This document shows positions 1 to 13,100 of a stretch of DNA of 64,000 nucleotides, piece by piece; position 1 is the first letter of the stretch, and each line of letters opens with the position of its first letter. Source of the stretch: Apostichopus japonicus (taxonomy: Eukaryota > Echinodermata > Holothuroidea > Aspidochirotida > Stichopodidae); contig NC_092567.1 in assembly GCF_037975245.1 (NCBI RefSeq), positions 25,350,876-25,414,875 on the forward strand. The letters run 5' to 3'. The translations under genes and the position numbers were made by a program. Below the pieces are notes generated by a model that was not told the DNA's origin, made no database searches, and worked only from the letters and a program-made list of their open reading frames with translations.

Positions 1-1304
1 ACAGCTGACATTCTTCTCCATTTTGGTTTAAAAGTGTTGGAATCGCGAGCAGCGAAATTTCTATAACTATAATATGCAAAAAATTAAATTTGTTGACTCG
101 GGTCAAAGAATTAACACCTATTCAGTCGTGCACGCTTTGTTTAGTTACGGTGAGGTAACTCATGGTTGAAAGAATCGCCATAAAGAAAAATCTCTTTCTG
201 TTTTGAGATTCGCAGGTGGGTGTTTGCTAGATAGACTATGTACCTAAACGGTCATAACGGTTTTTCTTATTTCACCCAGGCCTTGACTAAATTGTTAAAT
301 GGCTTGAAGACAAATACATGCATCTTCCGAGAAGGGCAGGAAACTTTATGGAAACGACAGACGGGCAGATCCAGGATTAATCAAGGAGGCGGTGTGGCCT
401 GGGGTAGTTGAAAACGGATCCCATGTTTGGGGTGGGGGTGGGTGGGGGTGGGTATAGGAGGTATGGGGAACTTCCTCAGAAAAAATAGTAAACGTTTAGA
501 TCTCAAATGGTGCTTCTCGAGGCATATTTAGACTATAGACTAGAAGAACTTATTTTTTAACAAACCACAAATATATCCCTAGAGTTATACTGTTAAAATA
601 CTAGTATGGAAATATGAGAAGCCTCGTTTAAACTGTTCACATTGATTACAACCAATCGGCTGGGGAGACTATAATTAAACCCATATACATAATACGCAGA
701 CTGTTATGAAATTCTCTCCCTATATAGTGCCTGTTGTGAACTACTTAGTCGAAATTATAATATATCGGTAGCTTTTGTTATGGTGATGCTTTTGTAACAG
801 TTCTTTGTGCGTTATGTAGGTATTAGAAAGCCAATAATCCATGATATTACACGAAATGGAACAAAACTTTCAGTGCATTGAAACTTCTTTTTCATATGCA
901 AGTCTTATCTAGAAAATACAATACAGAAAGGAGCCAAACTATAGCATGTGGAGGTCACTTGAAAATAAGTTTATTAACACCAGTGACCTTTTGACCTTAC
1001 AGTGGACGGAATGAACGATATGACTGGTATACATAAACGTAAATACATACATTATCATACATGATCAGACGTAACGCTATTTTGTCATTTGGAGTAAAGA
1101 TACATAACAGATCAGATATAACTTTGGTACAATAGGAACTAAAAAACTCTTTATAGAGTTGACAATAAATAGATTTTGTAAGTGTTAGAAAATGAATCAA
1201 ATGAAACAGCTGCTGGAAGAGACACACATATGAAGTAGCTGAAGGCATTCTCAAACGGGTGGTCGCTAGATAGACCTAAACGATCGCGCAGTAATTCTTT
1301 TTAC
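1..1304. other. Intergenic DNA downstream of GST copy A
   Basis: No coding exon is recognised here. Positions about 325-735 are a diverged copy of 7975-8370: both share the run from 'aaactttatgga' through the 'gatccaggatt' stretch, a G-rich tract and the end near 'ttctctcc'. This marks a duplicated block lying 3' of GST gene A and 3' of the broken GST copy. The small open frame at 997-1254 has no recognisable family and is probably chance. Confidence 0.5.
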
Positions 1305-4300
1305 TTATTTCACATGGGCCTTGACAAAATCGTTAAATGGCTTGAAGACTTCGTCGAAATACGGTGTTGCAGCCTTAACCTTGTCGACGAGTGCTTGGGT
1401 TTTTGGATGTCCTGCAAGGAAGTCTGTACCACCCATGGCAGCTTGAAGAATCTGGGTAACAAATGTAATAAAAAATAACATATGAATATATATTTTGAAA
1501 GCCAATTTTTTCGATCATATGGGATGCATTTAATTTTCTGGATTTATACAAGGGACAATTTTTTACTGTGTTCTAGAAGATGAACAGGTGTGTGGTCGAA
1601 CAGGGTTTTGTAGAATGGAAGAAGAGTCAGTCAGTGACGTCACAGCTATTTTTGAGGAAAAAAGAGTTACTAATTTCATTACGTAGAAATAACTATCAAA
1701 CTTCCTGTTAACAAATCCGAACTCGCTATTTGATATGTCGATAATACCATGGAGCTATCTCGTTTATAGCTCCATGATAATACTAATATGGTGGGTGACC
1801 ACATAGTAATAATGTATTGTAATTCATCATCATTAACATTGAGTTACTACACTTGAGAGCCAGAAAATGGTTCACAAGAAAGTCCGAAGATTTTGACTCT
1901 GAACCTTACGCCACACTGACAATCCTGACCCGCATAATCTCAACGCTGTCACAACCCTGGCCTATTAGCAGGCCCGTGTAAATATTGGATAAAGGAAGTG
2001 TAAAAGGGACCGTAATATGGCTGGTGACGACATTTTAATGATGGAATCGTATTGTATGATAGTACTAATTAACATTAACAAGTTCCTCATAATTTTGACA
2101 AGTGAGAGCAAGAAAATGGTTAACCAAACTCCTGAATTTAATGGGCTGCAATGCAGAGCCCATTAGTGGGCTACAACGCAGAGCCCATAAGTGGGCTACA
2201 ACGCAGAGCCCATAAGTGGGCTACAACGCAGAGCCCATTACTGTGCTCAGGGAAATGTGTGATGAAGAAGAAAGTATAGGGCCGGTTACAATGTCCCCCG
2301 AGCTCCAACCTAACTCTCATATAGGTTGCACACTGCACTGGCATGGTGTCACTGATTGAATAAATCAGCACCATTGAACTGCCCCTTCCCCTTTATCTCA
2401 AAGATGTCAGGGCCATGGGTTTTGGTATACCATCAACGTTGTTAATAATTAATAAAAGAATTAATTCAATTACCTCTGAGACTGCAAACACATCAGCAAT
2501 ACTGACTTTATCTCCAGCGATGCACGACCCATTCTTCAAGAAGTAACCTTCAAATTTCTCCAAGGCCTTATCAAAATCCTCGAGGACTTGTTTCCTATCC
2601 TCTTTTGTACATGGTTTACCACTTCCCATGGGTATGAGGACCTGCGTGTAAAACCATATGAAGAAAACATTTGTCACTGTTTACAATAGTGAGGATAATT
2701 ATGAACAGTGACGTATGAACAGTAACCACAAACTCGTTCCAACTGTTCGAAGATATTTTGTCGATGATATTAAAATACTTCATGATATTGCAAAGCTGAA
2801 AAATTACTTGAGCATTATGATATTCGTCATTGTCGTTGTCTTTTGTTTGGGTGTTTCATTGGTGATTGTGGTTAAGGGATTTTGCAAAATGTTTACAATA
2901 TAGTGAAAGTACTTTGACAAATTAAACGTTTAGTGATTCCAAGTTCATTTGAACATTTTTAGTTTAGATGTAAATTATAAAAAAAAAATGTTCAGCTTCT
3001 AAAGATCGGAAGACTCTCAAAGCAGTTGGCTGTGTTTCAGTAAACTTAATAAAAGATACAATCTGGACTAGATCCTTCACGACCCACTGTTCGGTTTCTA
3101 CTGGTGCACGGAATGGTGGAAAAATAAAAGTCTCGATAATCCTTCCGAAGCCAAAGATAACCAGTGCTGGATTAACCAGTATAGTTGAAGCAGGCACCTA
3201 TGGGTCGCAAGTCTAAGAAACAAATACAGGCAAGATATACCGCTTACTATTTTTGGGTTGTGCTAACAAAATGGGAGACGTATTGAGGGGGCCGGGGGGG
3301 GGGGGAGCGGGAGGAGGTGAAGAGCATGTACATGACAATATAGGTATTAATTACTAGAAACAAACTACTTTACATCTGGGACCGGGCAAGAGCCGGTCGA
3401 CGTAAGAGAGGTGTTAGGATAATGCTACCCCACCCCTCAGTATCTAGGGTTCGCGAGTATATATTTATTGAGTTCAAGTGATTCCATGCTTACCGAAAAG
3501 AAGGAAATATAAGATAATGCTTGATATGATTTTTTTTTCTTTATGTTGCAATGTAGCACCAGTTTTGTTCATGGATGAAATATATGCCATGTAATGAATG
3601 CAAATGACAGTGATAGCTGTTCAAAAACGTAGAACGCACATGACGTATAGAAAAGGTTGAATTGGAAGCCACCCGGTGGTGAAGTTGTAATCCATTAACT
3701 CTTTCGAGCTTCTCCCACATTCGCAAAAATAACTGCTTCATGGCCTGTGTTATTTATTTAGCCCCATGGTCGCGTCAGCATGGCAATGCATTGGTATGAG
3801 ATGTGCATACTGTACATAAACCTTTCTGTTAGATAGTAGTACTGTACTAGCAGTGATACCGCGGTTGCTTTTCTTCTCGACTTAATCCTTGTTTTATGTT
3901 AGACAACTATTTTCATATCATAGGACCTTAAAAGGGTGATTATTGCTGATTTGAATATATAATAAAGAAGTTAAGTCAGTTGTTCCTTCGATTAGCTTCG
4001 TCGAATATCAGTTGGAACTTGAGCTAACTGTTTGTAGAATAGGTCTTTGTATTATATAGTAGTAGCCTAGTCATATACGTAGTTGTAATCAAGTTACGCA
4101 CGCGTATAGGCCTAGCCACTACGATGTGCGACCATAGGCTAGGGTTTGCACATTACTGTTTTCACTATTCTGCTAGTCGCATCGACGATCAGCTGTTTTT
4201 CGAGAAAGGAAAGCTTCGTTGGTTCTGAATATTCACTACAATGCGTTCTCTCATTGGCTTGTTTAAATAAAGAGGCGTGGAGTACATTTTTGGATACTTT

Positions 4301-6091
4301 CGATCATTAATTTCTTAATTAATTTAAACGTTCTTTTTCATATATAGTTTGTCAGATAAGTGGCTTAACCAAAGTTACATTTTTTGAAGAACATTTTTAT
4401 GTATTTCCATTTTCGTAACGCACGGAATTACTTTAAGCTATAACATTAGTATAGTGGTTTGAACTCTTTAGGTCTTTCTTGTTGATACTTAGTCAAATTA
4501 TTGATATCTGCGTAATAAATATCCGACTTACACATTTCATCGCAATTTGTACTCCAGCCTTCCTGATGGTGCCATGGTGATAGGACAGGAATTCATCCAC
4601 TCGAGCCCTCTTCTTGGGGTCGGTAGGGTACCAGTGGTCTGCTGCTTTACCGCTGTTAAGAATGTACCTAGCGATAGCCACGCTGCGGCAACAAGAAGAA
4701 TCGTAGGAGGGTAATATAAAACACTTTAAAAGAAACCGGTTTGCTCATAACGCGATCAACAACAGAATATGGGGCTGATCCACTATTTGATAAACAATGT
4801 GTTTGTCAGTGGGGCCTCTGAAACCGATCTCCATGTAGGGGTCCGGGGTCCTCGCTCAAAAAGACTTTCAGACGTCAAATATTCCTTGCTGCATGAAGCA
4901 CATTTCGACTATAAATTAGGATATATAATTAGGTAGAAAATGCAAGGTTGCGCTAATAACTGTACTTTTTTTTGGCGCCGTTGAAAGGATGGAGAGTACA
5001 ATACCCTCTGCCCGCCTGGATACGAGCCTAAAATTACCCACCATATCATATCTGACCATTCGACGTATTGACCATTTACCATTCGACGTTTTGACCTCTT
5101 ATATTAAAGGAAGATGTTATAGGCCTATTCAGAATATCACAGCTGTTGATAATTAGAGAATAATATTTCTTGCTTTATGCGATGGGTATACAAACTAGCT
5201 TTACCTTTCTGTAAGAACAAAATCGCCTTGTACCATGACCGGTACATTATTAAACGGATGTGGGAATTCGGGTTTCTTGTGTTCATCTGCAAAGGAAAGA
5301 ATTAATCATCAGTATTTTTTTTGTAAACGATATTTCCAAGAGTCCCTAGGAGAAAATCAACGGTGATACGCGTTCAAAAATAGATACATAAATTGATGCA
5401 TTTTCCAAGTGTCTATAGAACAACGATATCCAGGCAAATGGATGACTGAGATGGTGGGCGTGGAAGTGGGGTGCGTGAGGTGGGAGTAGGAGTGGGCGTG
5501 ACCTCCCTTTCCCTGTATATTTTCACCGCCTGTAATGACATCACAACGAAGTGAAAATCTTTCAGTGGTATAAAAATTGTTTGGCGGGAACACTGGTTCC
5601 TACCACCCTACTCCCGATTGTCGAGGCTAATATATGTATTAGACGCTATGGATAATCTGTGGTAGGCCATATTATGTAGTGCCTAATCGTTAATGTGTCT
5701 TCAAAGGAACGGTGTCAATGTACAGTAGGGTAATGAATCTTTATGTCAGAGGAAAATTACTGATTTTTATAAAGGATTGGGGGTGGAGTGGGAGGATGGG
5801 TAATCCAAGGGTCCTTGAAGTACACTCCCATGTGGGGGGAGGGGGGTCCTCCCCTAGAATATAAATTTATTGAATAGGTTTAAACTCATGTAGTGCATTC
5901 TGAGGTATATTTAGAACATAATTTAGGTAGGTCTATGATTATAGGTCGCAAGGTAGTGCTACTAAATACTCACCCTTGAATATGTCCACTGGTTTAACTA
6001 CATGAGGAGTGTTTGTAGCCTTCAATAGGAGCAGAATGGACCGACACGGCTGGGACAGACCGTTATGATAGTGGTGAATTTGTTCCGGCAT
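1305..6091 (-). CDS. Theta-type glutathione S-transferase, gene A (5 exons)
   Basis: Predicted cytosolic glutathione S-transferase, which conjugates glutathione to electrophiles. Exons on the minus strand are 5974-6091, 5205-5286, 4532-4682, 2474-2641 and 1305-1451. All junctions are GT-AG and phases join to a 221-residue protein, close to the 220-240 usual for theta GSTs. The thioredoxin-like N-terminal domain has the theta signature LSQPCRS near residues 12-18, where the catalytic serine is expected, and GDFVLTES with the SNAIL/TRAIL-like segment near residue 60-67. The helical C-terminal domain contains KRARVDEFLSYHH, then AGDKVSIADVFAVSE, the conserved N-capping region. The start is the only ATG before the first beta strand (MPEQIHHYHNGLSQPC). 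It is a paralogue of the gene at 15224-19853 with identical exon phases. Class assignment (theta) is from family knowledge; substrate is unknown. Confidence 0.9.
2140..2242. repeat. Minisatellite in GST A last intron
   Basis: About four tandem copies of a roughly 26-bp unit built on 'gtgggctacaacgcagagcc' lie in the intron between exons 4 and 5 of GST gene A. The unit ends in 'gggct...agccc', so each copy can form a small stem. Confidence 0.85.
4800..5985. repeat. Dispersed repeat fragments in GST A introns
   Basis: Intron segments at about 4800-5010 and 5760-5970 share a degenerate module: a G-rich start, 'tcctc', a stretch like 'catttcgactataaattagg', then 'taggta' and 'gcaaggttg'. Related fragments occur near 430-560, 8100-8220, 9110-9240 and 9530-9600. 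They look like decayed copies of one short interspersed element. No clear ends or target duplications are visible, so the class is unknown. Confidence 0.4.
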
Positions 6092-8562
6092 CTTTGAAGG
6101 TTAATTGACTGCATTAAAAATAACAAAATCAACAGATTAACGTCAAATCTCTGACGTAGTAGCATAATCTGATCGATTCAATGTCAGCTTTGTTGGTAAT
6201 CCCACCCACCACTTCTGTTCCCTTTTGTTTTCACACTCTTTCAAAAAAGTAGTTTAATGTAAGACTTTTAAGGCCATACATGGAAGTCCTTAACGGAAGT
6301 ACATTGTTATCAAAATAAATTAGTCTGTCTTAAGGCTTAGAAGCATAATTCCATACAGGGATATGTTATGGATGAATAAACAACGAAGTATTAAGCCTTT
6401 GAAACTACATAAGCTGCCTGTAATTTTGATATTGTCTCGACAAGTTGACACAAAACCAATATTTGACAGAACTATCCTTTATGGAAAAAACCCACTTATA
6501 TTCTAATTAAATTTCTTGCGACACCATGGCTAATCTTAACCCAAAGGGTATTCACCAACTCACACGTCCCATTTTACCTTCTATATACGTAACACATGAC
6601 TCGGAAGCTCTGTTGTGGTGAAGCACCAGGTTGGTATAGCCTACTAAGGAGTCACGGAAGAGGTATAGAGAGAAGCTAGGGAACTTACACTGTATGAGGT
6701 ATTCTACATTAGGTTGCTCCTCGGGCTATCAGTTAACATTAAATATGTATCAAAAGAACCACAATACGCGATATAAGACACTACATGGTTGTGCACATCA
6801 TTATAGTATATAAACAAGCTATGAAGGCCTCGTGCACATAACGGTAAATGGAACTGCAGCTCACAAAGTCATTCGTCTACATCATTCGTAAACTTACGAC
6901 ATATGCATGCCACACCCACATCTACCCCCATCCACACCTTACCCACATACCCACACCCAGGTACACATGTACAGTATGAGCGGCACCGCAGTTACCAAAA
7001 CCACATCTGTGCATGGAAATTAACCGATCCTAATATAAAAACTGAAACGTGCAACGTTAGTTTTACGGACGTCGGTAAGTACCCTGCCTAGCAAATAGTA
7101 AACAGGCTTTACTTACAATTCTCTCTATCCCATCTAATTAGTTTCTGACACGTTATTCAATTAAGTAAGACTGTTTAAAATCGTTTACCATACATTAACA
7201 AAGATTTCTTTGAAAAACAGTTGCTAAATATAATCAAGGAGAGCTCTTTTATTTATTTCCAATTGTTAAAAATTTTTTTTGATTGGAGATTTTAAAATTA
7301 ATGAAACAATTATTGATTAACATTAACTCTTTAAATCTGAATTGATTTAGCCGTGAAGGGCCATCCCCAAAGCTTCTTGGAGTACCATGTGATAGTGAAG
7401 ACTATACAATTTCAGACTGACAAATAACTGTCTCAATTTGCATTGTTGCCACTTACCTGGCACCTGTAGTTAAATTCTGAGTCTAGGCAGTTCTTCCTTC
7501 TTCTGATGGTGAATGAGAAATTGGGTACACTATAGAGGTCTCAGCTTTTATAAGAGGAGGTGCGGGGACCTTTGCTCAAGAGGATTATATAAGTGTGTTA
7601 ATGAAATGCTGAGTCATGCAGTTCTATAACAATATACGCGGCTTTTGTCGAAAAGTATTTCTTTAAACAATGAAACTCTCAGTCGTATAGACATGGTCAA
7701 TACAGCAATTGTTTAGTTTGTTGTCTGCTCTATAGGTAGACCTGTTTCCCTGGTGATGCAACCAGGCTATAACTGGTTGATTGTCTAGCTCCTTCTACTA
7801 GATAAGTAGGCCAAACATGGGTAAGGCTTCAAAATAAGTAAACATGTGAGCCTTCTCTGCATTATGATGCCTTTCTAGAAGCTTCCTGAGAAGTATAGCA
7901 TAAATTTGCATTTCAAATGGCCTTATTTTTAGTAAGCTGTGCCTCGGTCATACGTCACTTTGTATTATCTTATGTTACGACATCAGGAGAGGGCCCCGGG
8001 CAAGAAACTTTATGGAAAGTACAGAGGGAGCGGGCAGATCCAGGATTGATATAGGAGGGAGTGTGGCCCTTGACTCGATGAAGCCGACTACCATGTCGGG
8101 TGCAGGGGGGGGGGTGGGGCGGGGGACTTCTCAGAAAAATTAATAGTTTAGACCTCAAATGGTGCTTTTGATGCATATTTAGACTATAGACTTGAAGAAC
8201 TTATTTTTAACAAACGCCCAATATATCCCTACAGGTATACTGCTAAAATAATATATGCAAATATGAGAAACGTCGTGTAAGCTGTTCACATTATAACCAA
8301 TCGGCAGGGAAAGCATAATTAAATCCATGTAATACGCAGACTGCTATAAAATTCTCTCCTTTTATGGAGCCTGTAAACCGTAATAATGGATTATTTAACA
8401 GATCCATTACAACAAGAAAAAAATGAATCGAAGTTTGAGCTCTTGCATTAATGTAAGACGTTAGGTCAATTCAGAACTGGTAATTGAAAAAAACATGATG
8501 TACTTATTAAACATCGACTAACTGTTTCTTGGCTTTCTGCGATGGATAAAAACTGGCTTTAC
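6092..8562. other. Upstream region of GST A and duplicated block
   Basis: No exon is recognised. About 7600-7800 resembles 10225-10440 in a diverged way, with the same order of 'gagtcatgc', 'cctgtttc' and 'ggtgatgcaaccaggct'. This suggests an old duplication of the promoter-proximal DNA of GST A. About 7975-8370 is the second copy of the block at 325-735. The 6903-7091 open frame is proline/histidine-poor in conservation and is not supported as a gene. Confidence 0.45.
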
Positions 8563-8996
8563 CTTTCGGTAAGAACAAAATCGCCTTGTACAAAGACGGG
8601 TACCCTATTAAAGGCATTGAAGACTCGCGTGCGGCCATCTGAAAAAGTTAACTTTCCGTTGCTTGCAAGTGACGTTTTGTTCGCGTCGCTACAAAATGCA
8701 GACATTAATGAAATGTGATACCTTGTTATCTTTAGCTGGACCTGAGATGCCCATCGCTGTATCGTTTGTATACTGTGCTGTGGGTATTGACCGCAGCTGT
8801 TTATGTACTGACTGTACACTAGTGTCTAATTACCGACGATAGCAGTGTGTGTGTGTTTTCTGGGATCGATGGTGGTGTTTAACACTTCTGTTACACCTCA
8901 TTCGAAACTAGGTCAAATTACCGGCATTAGACGTTTCTTTTTGCGCGATTCTTCACACCCTTTAAACGGATGGGAAGCCGGGTTTCTTGTGTTCAC
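8563..8996 (-). pseudogene. Broken third GST copy: exon 2 split by a transposon
   Basis: The two ends of this interval are halves of a GST exon 2. The right half (8966-8996) follows an acceptor and encodes GEHKKPGFP. The left half (8563-8611) encodes NRVPVFVQGDFVLTER and ends at a donor. Both match exon 2 of gene A at the same intron phase. Between them lies a 350-bp TTAA-target transposon (8612-8961). With one TTAA removed, the exon is 2 bp shorter than gene A's, which shifts the frame. No exon 1, 3, 4 or 5 was found nearby. The upstream region (about 10.2-10.45 kb) and downstream block (7.98-8.37 kb) still resemble those of gene A, so this is the remains of a whole-gene duplicate. Confidence 0.88.
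8608..8965 (+). mobile_element. TTAA-target short transposon, copy 1
   Basis: Non-autonomous DNA transposon of 350 bp (8612-8961) between direct TTAA copies at 8608-8611 and 8962-8965. Terminal inverted repeats are AGGCATTGAAGACTCG at the left and, read inwards from the right, AGGGTGTGAAGAATCGCG. TTAA targets are typical of piggyBac and Kolobok superfamilies; the terminal AGG does not decide between them. It carries no coding capacity and splits a GST exon. Confidence 0.9.
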
Positions 8997-8999
8997 CTG

Positions 9000-9751
9000 C
9001 AAAGGAAAGAATAAACCATCAGAATATTGCATAGGCGATATTTCCACGAGTGAGGAGCAGATTAACGGTGATTAGCGTTTCAAAAATACATATATTCATA
9101 TATCCTACAAAAATGTTGGGGACCGAGGAGTCCTCTACCAAAATTATATTTTTAGAAATTAGATTCCAAAATGTTGCATTCTGAGGGATTATTTAGACTA
9201 TAAATAAGGTATATAGGTAGGTCTTACGTAAAACATCCATTTTGTGAAGTTGAAAACGAAGATGACAGGGCTTATTTGACTTTTAAATCTTGTGACCATT
9301 GTCAGCATTTCTAGCAATTTGTTATGCAGTAAAGAAACAACGTTGGTATATGGGGGCATGCTTCGTTTGTCTATAGTCTCCTTTAGCCCGCGTAGCCCGA
9401 CCCTTGTGACACACTGGTAAAACTGACTATCAAAGTCCGTTGCATGTTCACCTTAGGTTTCTACGGAAACAAATGCGAAGGATTTCATTTAAGGAGGGGG
9501 ACGTCAAATGGTATAGTCTGAGGCACATAGCTCTAAACGCAAGGTTGTGCTAATATATGCTCTTGACTTTATATGTGTGCGGTTGAAAAGGGGTGTACAT
9601 CCATAGCAGCGGTCTAATTCTTTCCGGCTGGATGTAAGAATCCCCCGACTGAACCATCTTCCACCTAATGACGACATGCCCGGCCCACTGCCCCGGCCCA
9701 CTGCCCGGCCCACTGCCCCGGCCCACTGCCCCGGCCCACTGCCCCGTCCCA
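9000..9751. other. Non-coding DNA between GST remnant and U2-headed elements
   Basis: Contains the dispersed GST-intron repeat (about 9110-9240 and 9530-9600). At 9676-9750 there is a short CCCGGCCCACTGCC tandem run of about five units abutting the tail of the minus-strand U2-headed element. No exon is supported. Confidence 0.5.
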
Positions 9752-9920
9752 CCTTTTTAAGAAAAGTCACCCAGGAAAGAACCTGGGTACGAAAAACCAA
9801 ACGACTGATCCGCGTGCATCGAGACTGTGACTGTGTGATCATCGTCACGCGTGTGTGTTTCACAATTCCCCTACAAGACTATAGTGATACATAATGATCT
9901 TAGCCAAAAGGCCGAGAAGC
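9752..9920 (-). mobile_element. U2-snRNA-headed SINE-like element, copy 1
   Basis: On the minus strand this begins GCTTCTCGGCCTTTTGGCTA, then AGATCA, which is the 5' end of U2 snRNA almost base for base over about 27 nt. It then departs into a body shared with two other copies: 'gacgatgatcacacagtcac', 'gtttggttttcg', 'cccaggttctttcctg' and a tail 'acttttcttaaaaagg'. The U2 Sm site and 3' half are absent, so it is not a U2 gene. A head taken from an RNA gene and a common unrelated body is the architecture of a snRNA-headed SINE. Confidence 0.75.
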
Positions 9921-9942
9921 AACGAAAAAGAATAGGTGTGTA

Positions 9943-10109
9943 ATCGCTTCTCGGCCTGTTGGCTAAGATCATGTGTAGTATATCTGCTCCCTTTCGAGGG
10001 GAATGGTGATGCACACCCGACGATGATCAAACAGTCACAGTCCCGATGCAAGGGGACTGGGGTTGAGAGCGGATTAGTCGTTCGGTAGTTTGGTTTTCTT
10101 GCCCAGGTT
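9943..10109 (+). mobile_element. U2-snRNA-headed SINE-like element, copy 2
   Basis: Begins ATCGCTTCTCGGCCTGTTGG and continues to 'gtgtagtatatctg', so about the first 43 nt match U2 snRNA positions 1-43, including the branch-point recognition GTAGTA. The body then reads 'cgaggggaatggtgatgcac', 'cacccgacgatgatc', 'cagtcccgatgcaagggg' and 'gcccaggtt'. It ends without the 'ctttcctg' tail seen in the other two copies, so its 3' end is truncated or diverged. It lies head to head with copy 1, 22 bp apart. Confidence 0.78.
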
Positions 10110-13100
10110 TACTAGTATACAACAGTTTACAAGTATTACTGTTTTTATATGCAGATGTGCATACAGGAGACCTTTGCAATGTGGATTATACAGATAACCC
10201 ACACACTGACACTACATATACACGTGGCATGATTTGCTGAGTCATGCTGTACCGTATACATATAATGGTGTTTGCAGAAAGTATTGATGTATATGATGAA
10301 TGCTCTTATCCGCATTGACATCATCAATAGTTTGTATATATAACTTCTGTACATGAATAGAAAGTGCTTGTTCACGGTCTAGCACTCTAGCTGTAACTAA
10401 GCCTGTTTCTTTGGTGATGCACCCAGGCTGTGACATTAGTTCATGTTGCTCCATTCAAGTAACAAAGTGAAGGCAAAATTACGCAAGGCTTTACAGTAAG
10501 ATTACGTAAGAGAAAGAATAACTTTATTGATCATTATAAAAGGAAACTACAGTGCTCGCAAGTCGATGAAACATAAAGAATAAAAAGTAAAACTAAATAG
10601 AAAGAAAACATGAAAAAGCAGCAGGCTGTGCAGAAATGGCAAGAAAGAAAATCTAACGTTTAAAATTAGTATTTTGAATTTTAATAGACTGAGGAATGAA
10701 AGCCTGAATAATGGGGTTTTTTTAACAGAAGAAGGCTGCCTGAGCCTACCACTGGGGGGGGGGGGGTTACTTGTCTCACAAGGTGGACATGGAAGGGGTG
10801 ATTACTGTCAGTCCAAAAGGGACCCCAGCCTGCTACGTACAAGGAGTGTCGGTAAACCATAGAAATTGACCTGAGAAGAGGGCTGACACACACTGTATGG
10901 CCGTGTGTTTAAGCACAGAAGCCTGGGAATGTAAGTGCTCTCTGCGTTGTATGGCCGCGAAAAGCCATATCATTTGTACGTCTTTATACATTCATTGTGC
11001 ATTCGACTCTGAAATTGAATTTTATTTTACCCGTTGTTTCGAAAGAGTAGGTGTACTTTCCACAACAGAGAACTGTTATGACGACCAGAGTGGTAAGCAC
11101 CATACTCCTGACTTAAGAATCAGCTTTGAATACTTCTTTTTTTGCCTCTAATGACTCGAGCAAGTGAGTGTCTTATGCAACTTTTAATGTCTGGAAAGTG
11201 TCATTTCCGGTATCCGAGAGGCACATGGCAAACATGGAGATAGTGTCATAGTTGTCCCTGGAAATTGCTGCCCCCCTCCCCTCCCTTCCCACACACACCT
11301 ACTTTGTGTAATACTTCCATATTAGTCTCAGCATGCAGTTCTCAGTTTAATGTTGATGTTGCAAAGTGGGTATAGTACTGTAGTTTATGCAGGATAACAG
11401 ATCCCACCTTATTAAGTGAGAGTTGAGAAAAGTTTGGCATATATGTCTACATTAGTTACAGCCATCAAAGGATGAGATGTTAGCATGAGTAGTGGCTTGA
11501 CGGTGTGTCGTTTTGCATACAAAATTTTGTCCGAACATGGTTAGTGAATATCATTAGCCCTTAAAATCATTGTTGAGGAATTTAGGCAAATAAACATTAA
11601 AGTAATTCCTTTATAAAGGAACTCTACTTGCCGTACTAGCAAAGCGCCACCAGTTGGATGAGTGGCTTCAGTATATGTCGCATGACGTCATTCTCCCTAA
11701 TTCACTTTCTATGTGGTAAACACAGTCCCCCTCCCCTTCCTCTTCCACCAATCACCCGTCCTGCCTTTCTGATACATTTTATTCATAGTAGTTGTAGCAT
11801 TGCCTCCCCAGCAAATTAGGCAATAACGCAAAACCCCACAAAACAGAATTATGAAAAATTGTAATAATTTGGTATCAACATTATAAGAATTCAGTTTTCT
11901 CAAGCAATACAATCTAGAGTATTTATTTTTCATGACGCAATTGATTTGAACAAACCAATCCAGTTTGTGATCGATATGAACACCTATACTGCTAAGTAAG
12001 TACTAAGTAAATATGTTAGTCTTCTCTGTGTTGTGATTCTATTCTCGTAACTACTATCTGATTTGACTGAGTTATAAGGAATGGATCTGGTATTTCATCT
12101 TGTTGCATATATTTGCATATATTTGCATGTAATTTGGGTGTCAGTTTAGCTATACCTCATTTATCAGTTATCTGCCATAATTTGGATAATCCTATGTCAC
12201 AACATATGGGGATCGAGATATTAAAAAAAAAAAGTTCTTTACATGTTGGTGCTAGCAAAGAGAGGGCGGTGGTCGACGGCGTTGGGCTACTTAGTTTAGT
12301 TATTGTATATATGCCCGGCGCCGCGTGGAACTAATTGTACCTGTTTGATACATGTACGGTTTTGTGTGTAATACTTCGACATGTACGTGTATTCAGTTAA
12401 CGTTTAAGTCACGTTTAATGAAGGCTGAAACAGGTCTCAATGTTTGTACACAGTAACAAACCCCCACCTCGTTTGTGCATGGTAACCACCTCCCCTCCCT
12501 CCCCCACCCACGTGCCCACGTGCCGCAGAACTAATAAAAGAAATAAGAGTTCACAAGCCACAACTGTCTCTGGTAGTTATGAAAGTAACAATAAGTAATA
12601 GCATGTGGGAAGCACATGCGTAAATGCTTTACAAATCACAGACTCCAATCCTGTATGCTCACTACAGACTATCACGCGGCTTGTCAGTCAGGCGTGACGG
12701 GGGGAGGAGTTATACAAGCTCAGGGATCAACGAAGCCGGGCCAGGGAAAATATGGATACATCCCGAGAAAATATGGCTAAAGAACAATGTATTTTTCATT
12801 TTCATGGTATTATTAAGGGGGTATGAAGACTGCAAGTAACGAGACCCAATGGCACAATTTTCATCAGGGCAGGACCTGGGCTTCGACGCCTGTATATGCG
12901 GGTCTTTATTTTGTCTAAGAGCAAAAGATGTTTTCTCGAGGAGGTGGGGGGGGGGGGGAACTCATGGAGAAGAGTGACAATATTCCTTGGTTGCGACTTT
13001 ATAATGTCCTGCAGGAATAGCCTAATCGATGCGAACAAAACATATAAACACAGTGGAAGTGCTGATTCACGCAAACAAGTTGAAGTAACCTGTTTGACCA

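Noticed and set aside
2964-3197. Minus-strand frame ending in TQPTALRVFRSLEAEHF as a possible extra GST exon
   Set aside because: It lies in the intron between exons 3 and 4 of GST A; the gene is complete without it, gene B has no counterpart and the peptide does not fit a GST.
9943-10109. Functional U2 snRNA gene
   Set aside because: Similarity stops after about 43 nt; the Sm site, stem-loops III and IV and a 3' box are absent, and the following sequence is shared with the other two SINE-like copies.
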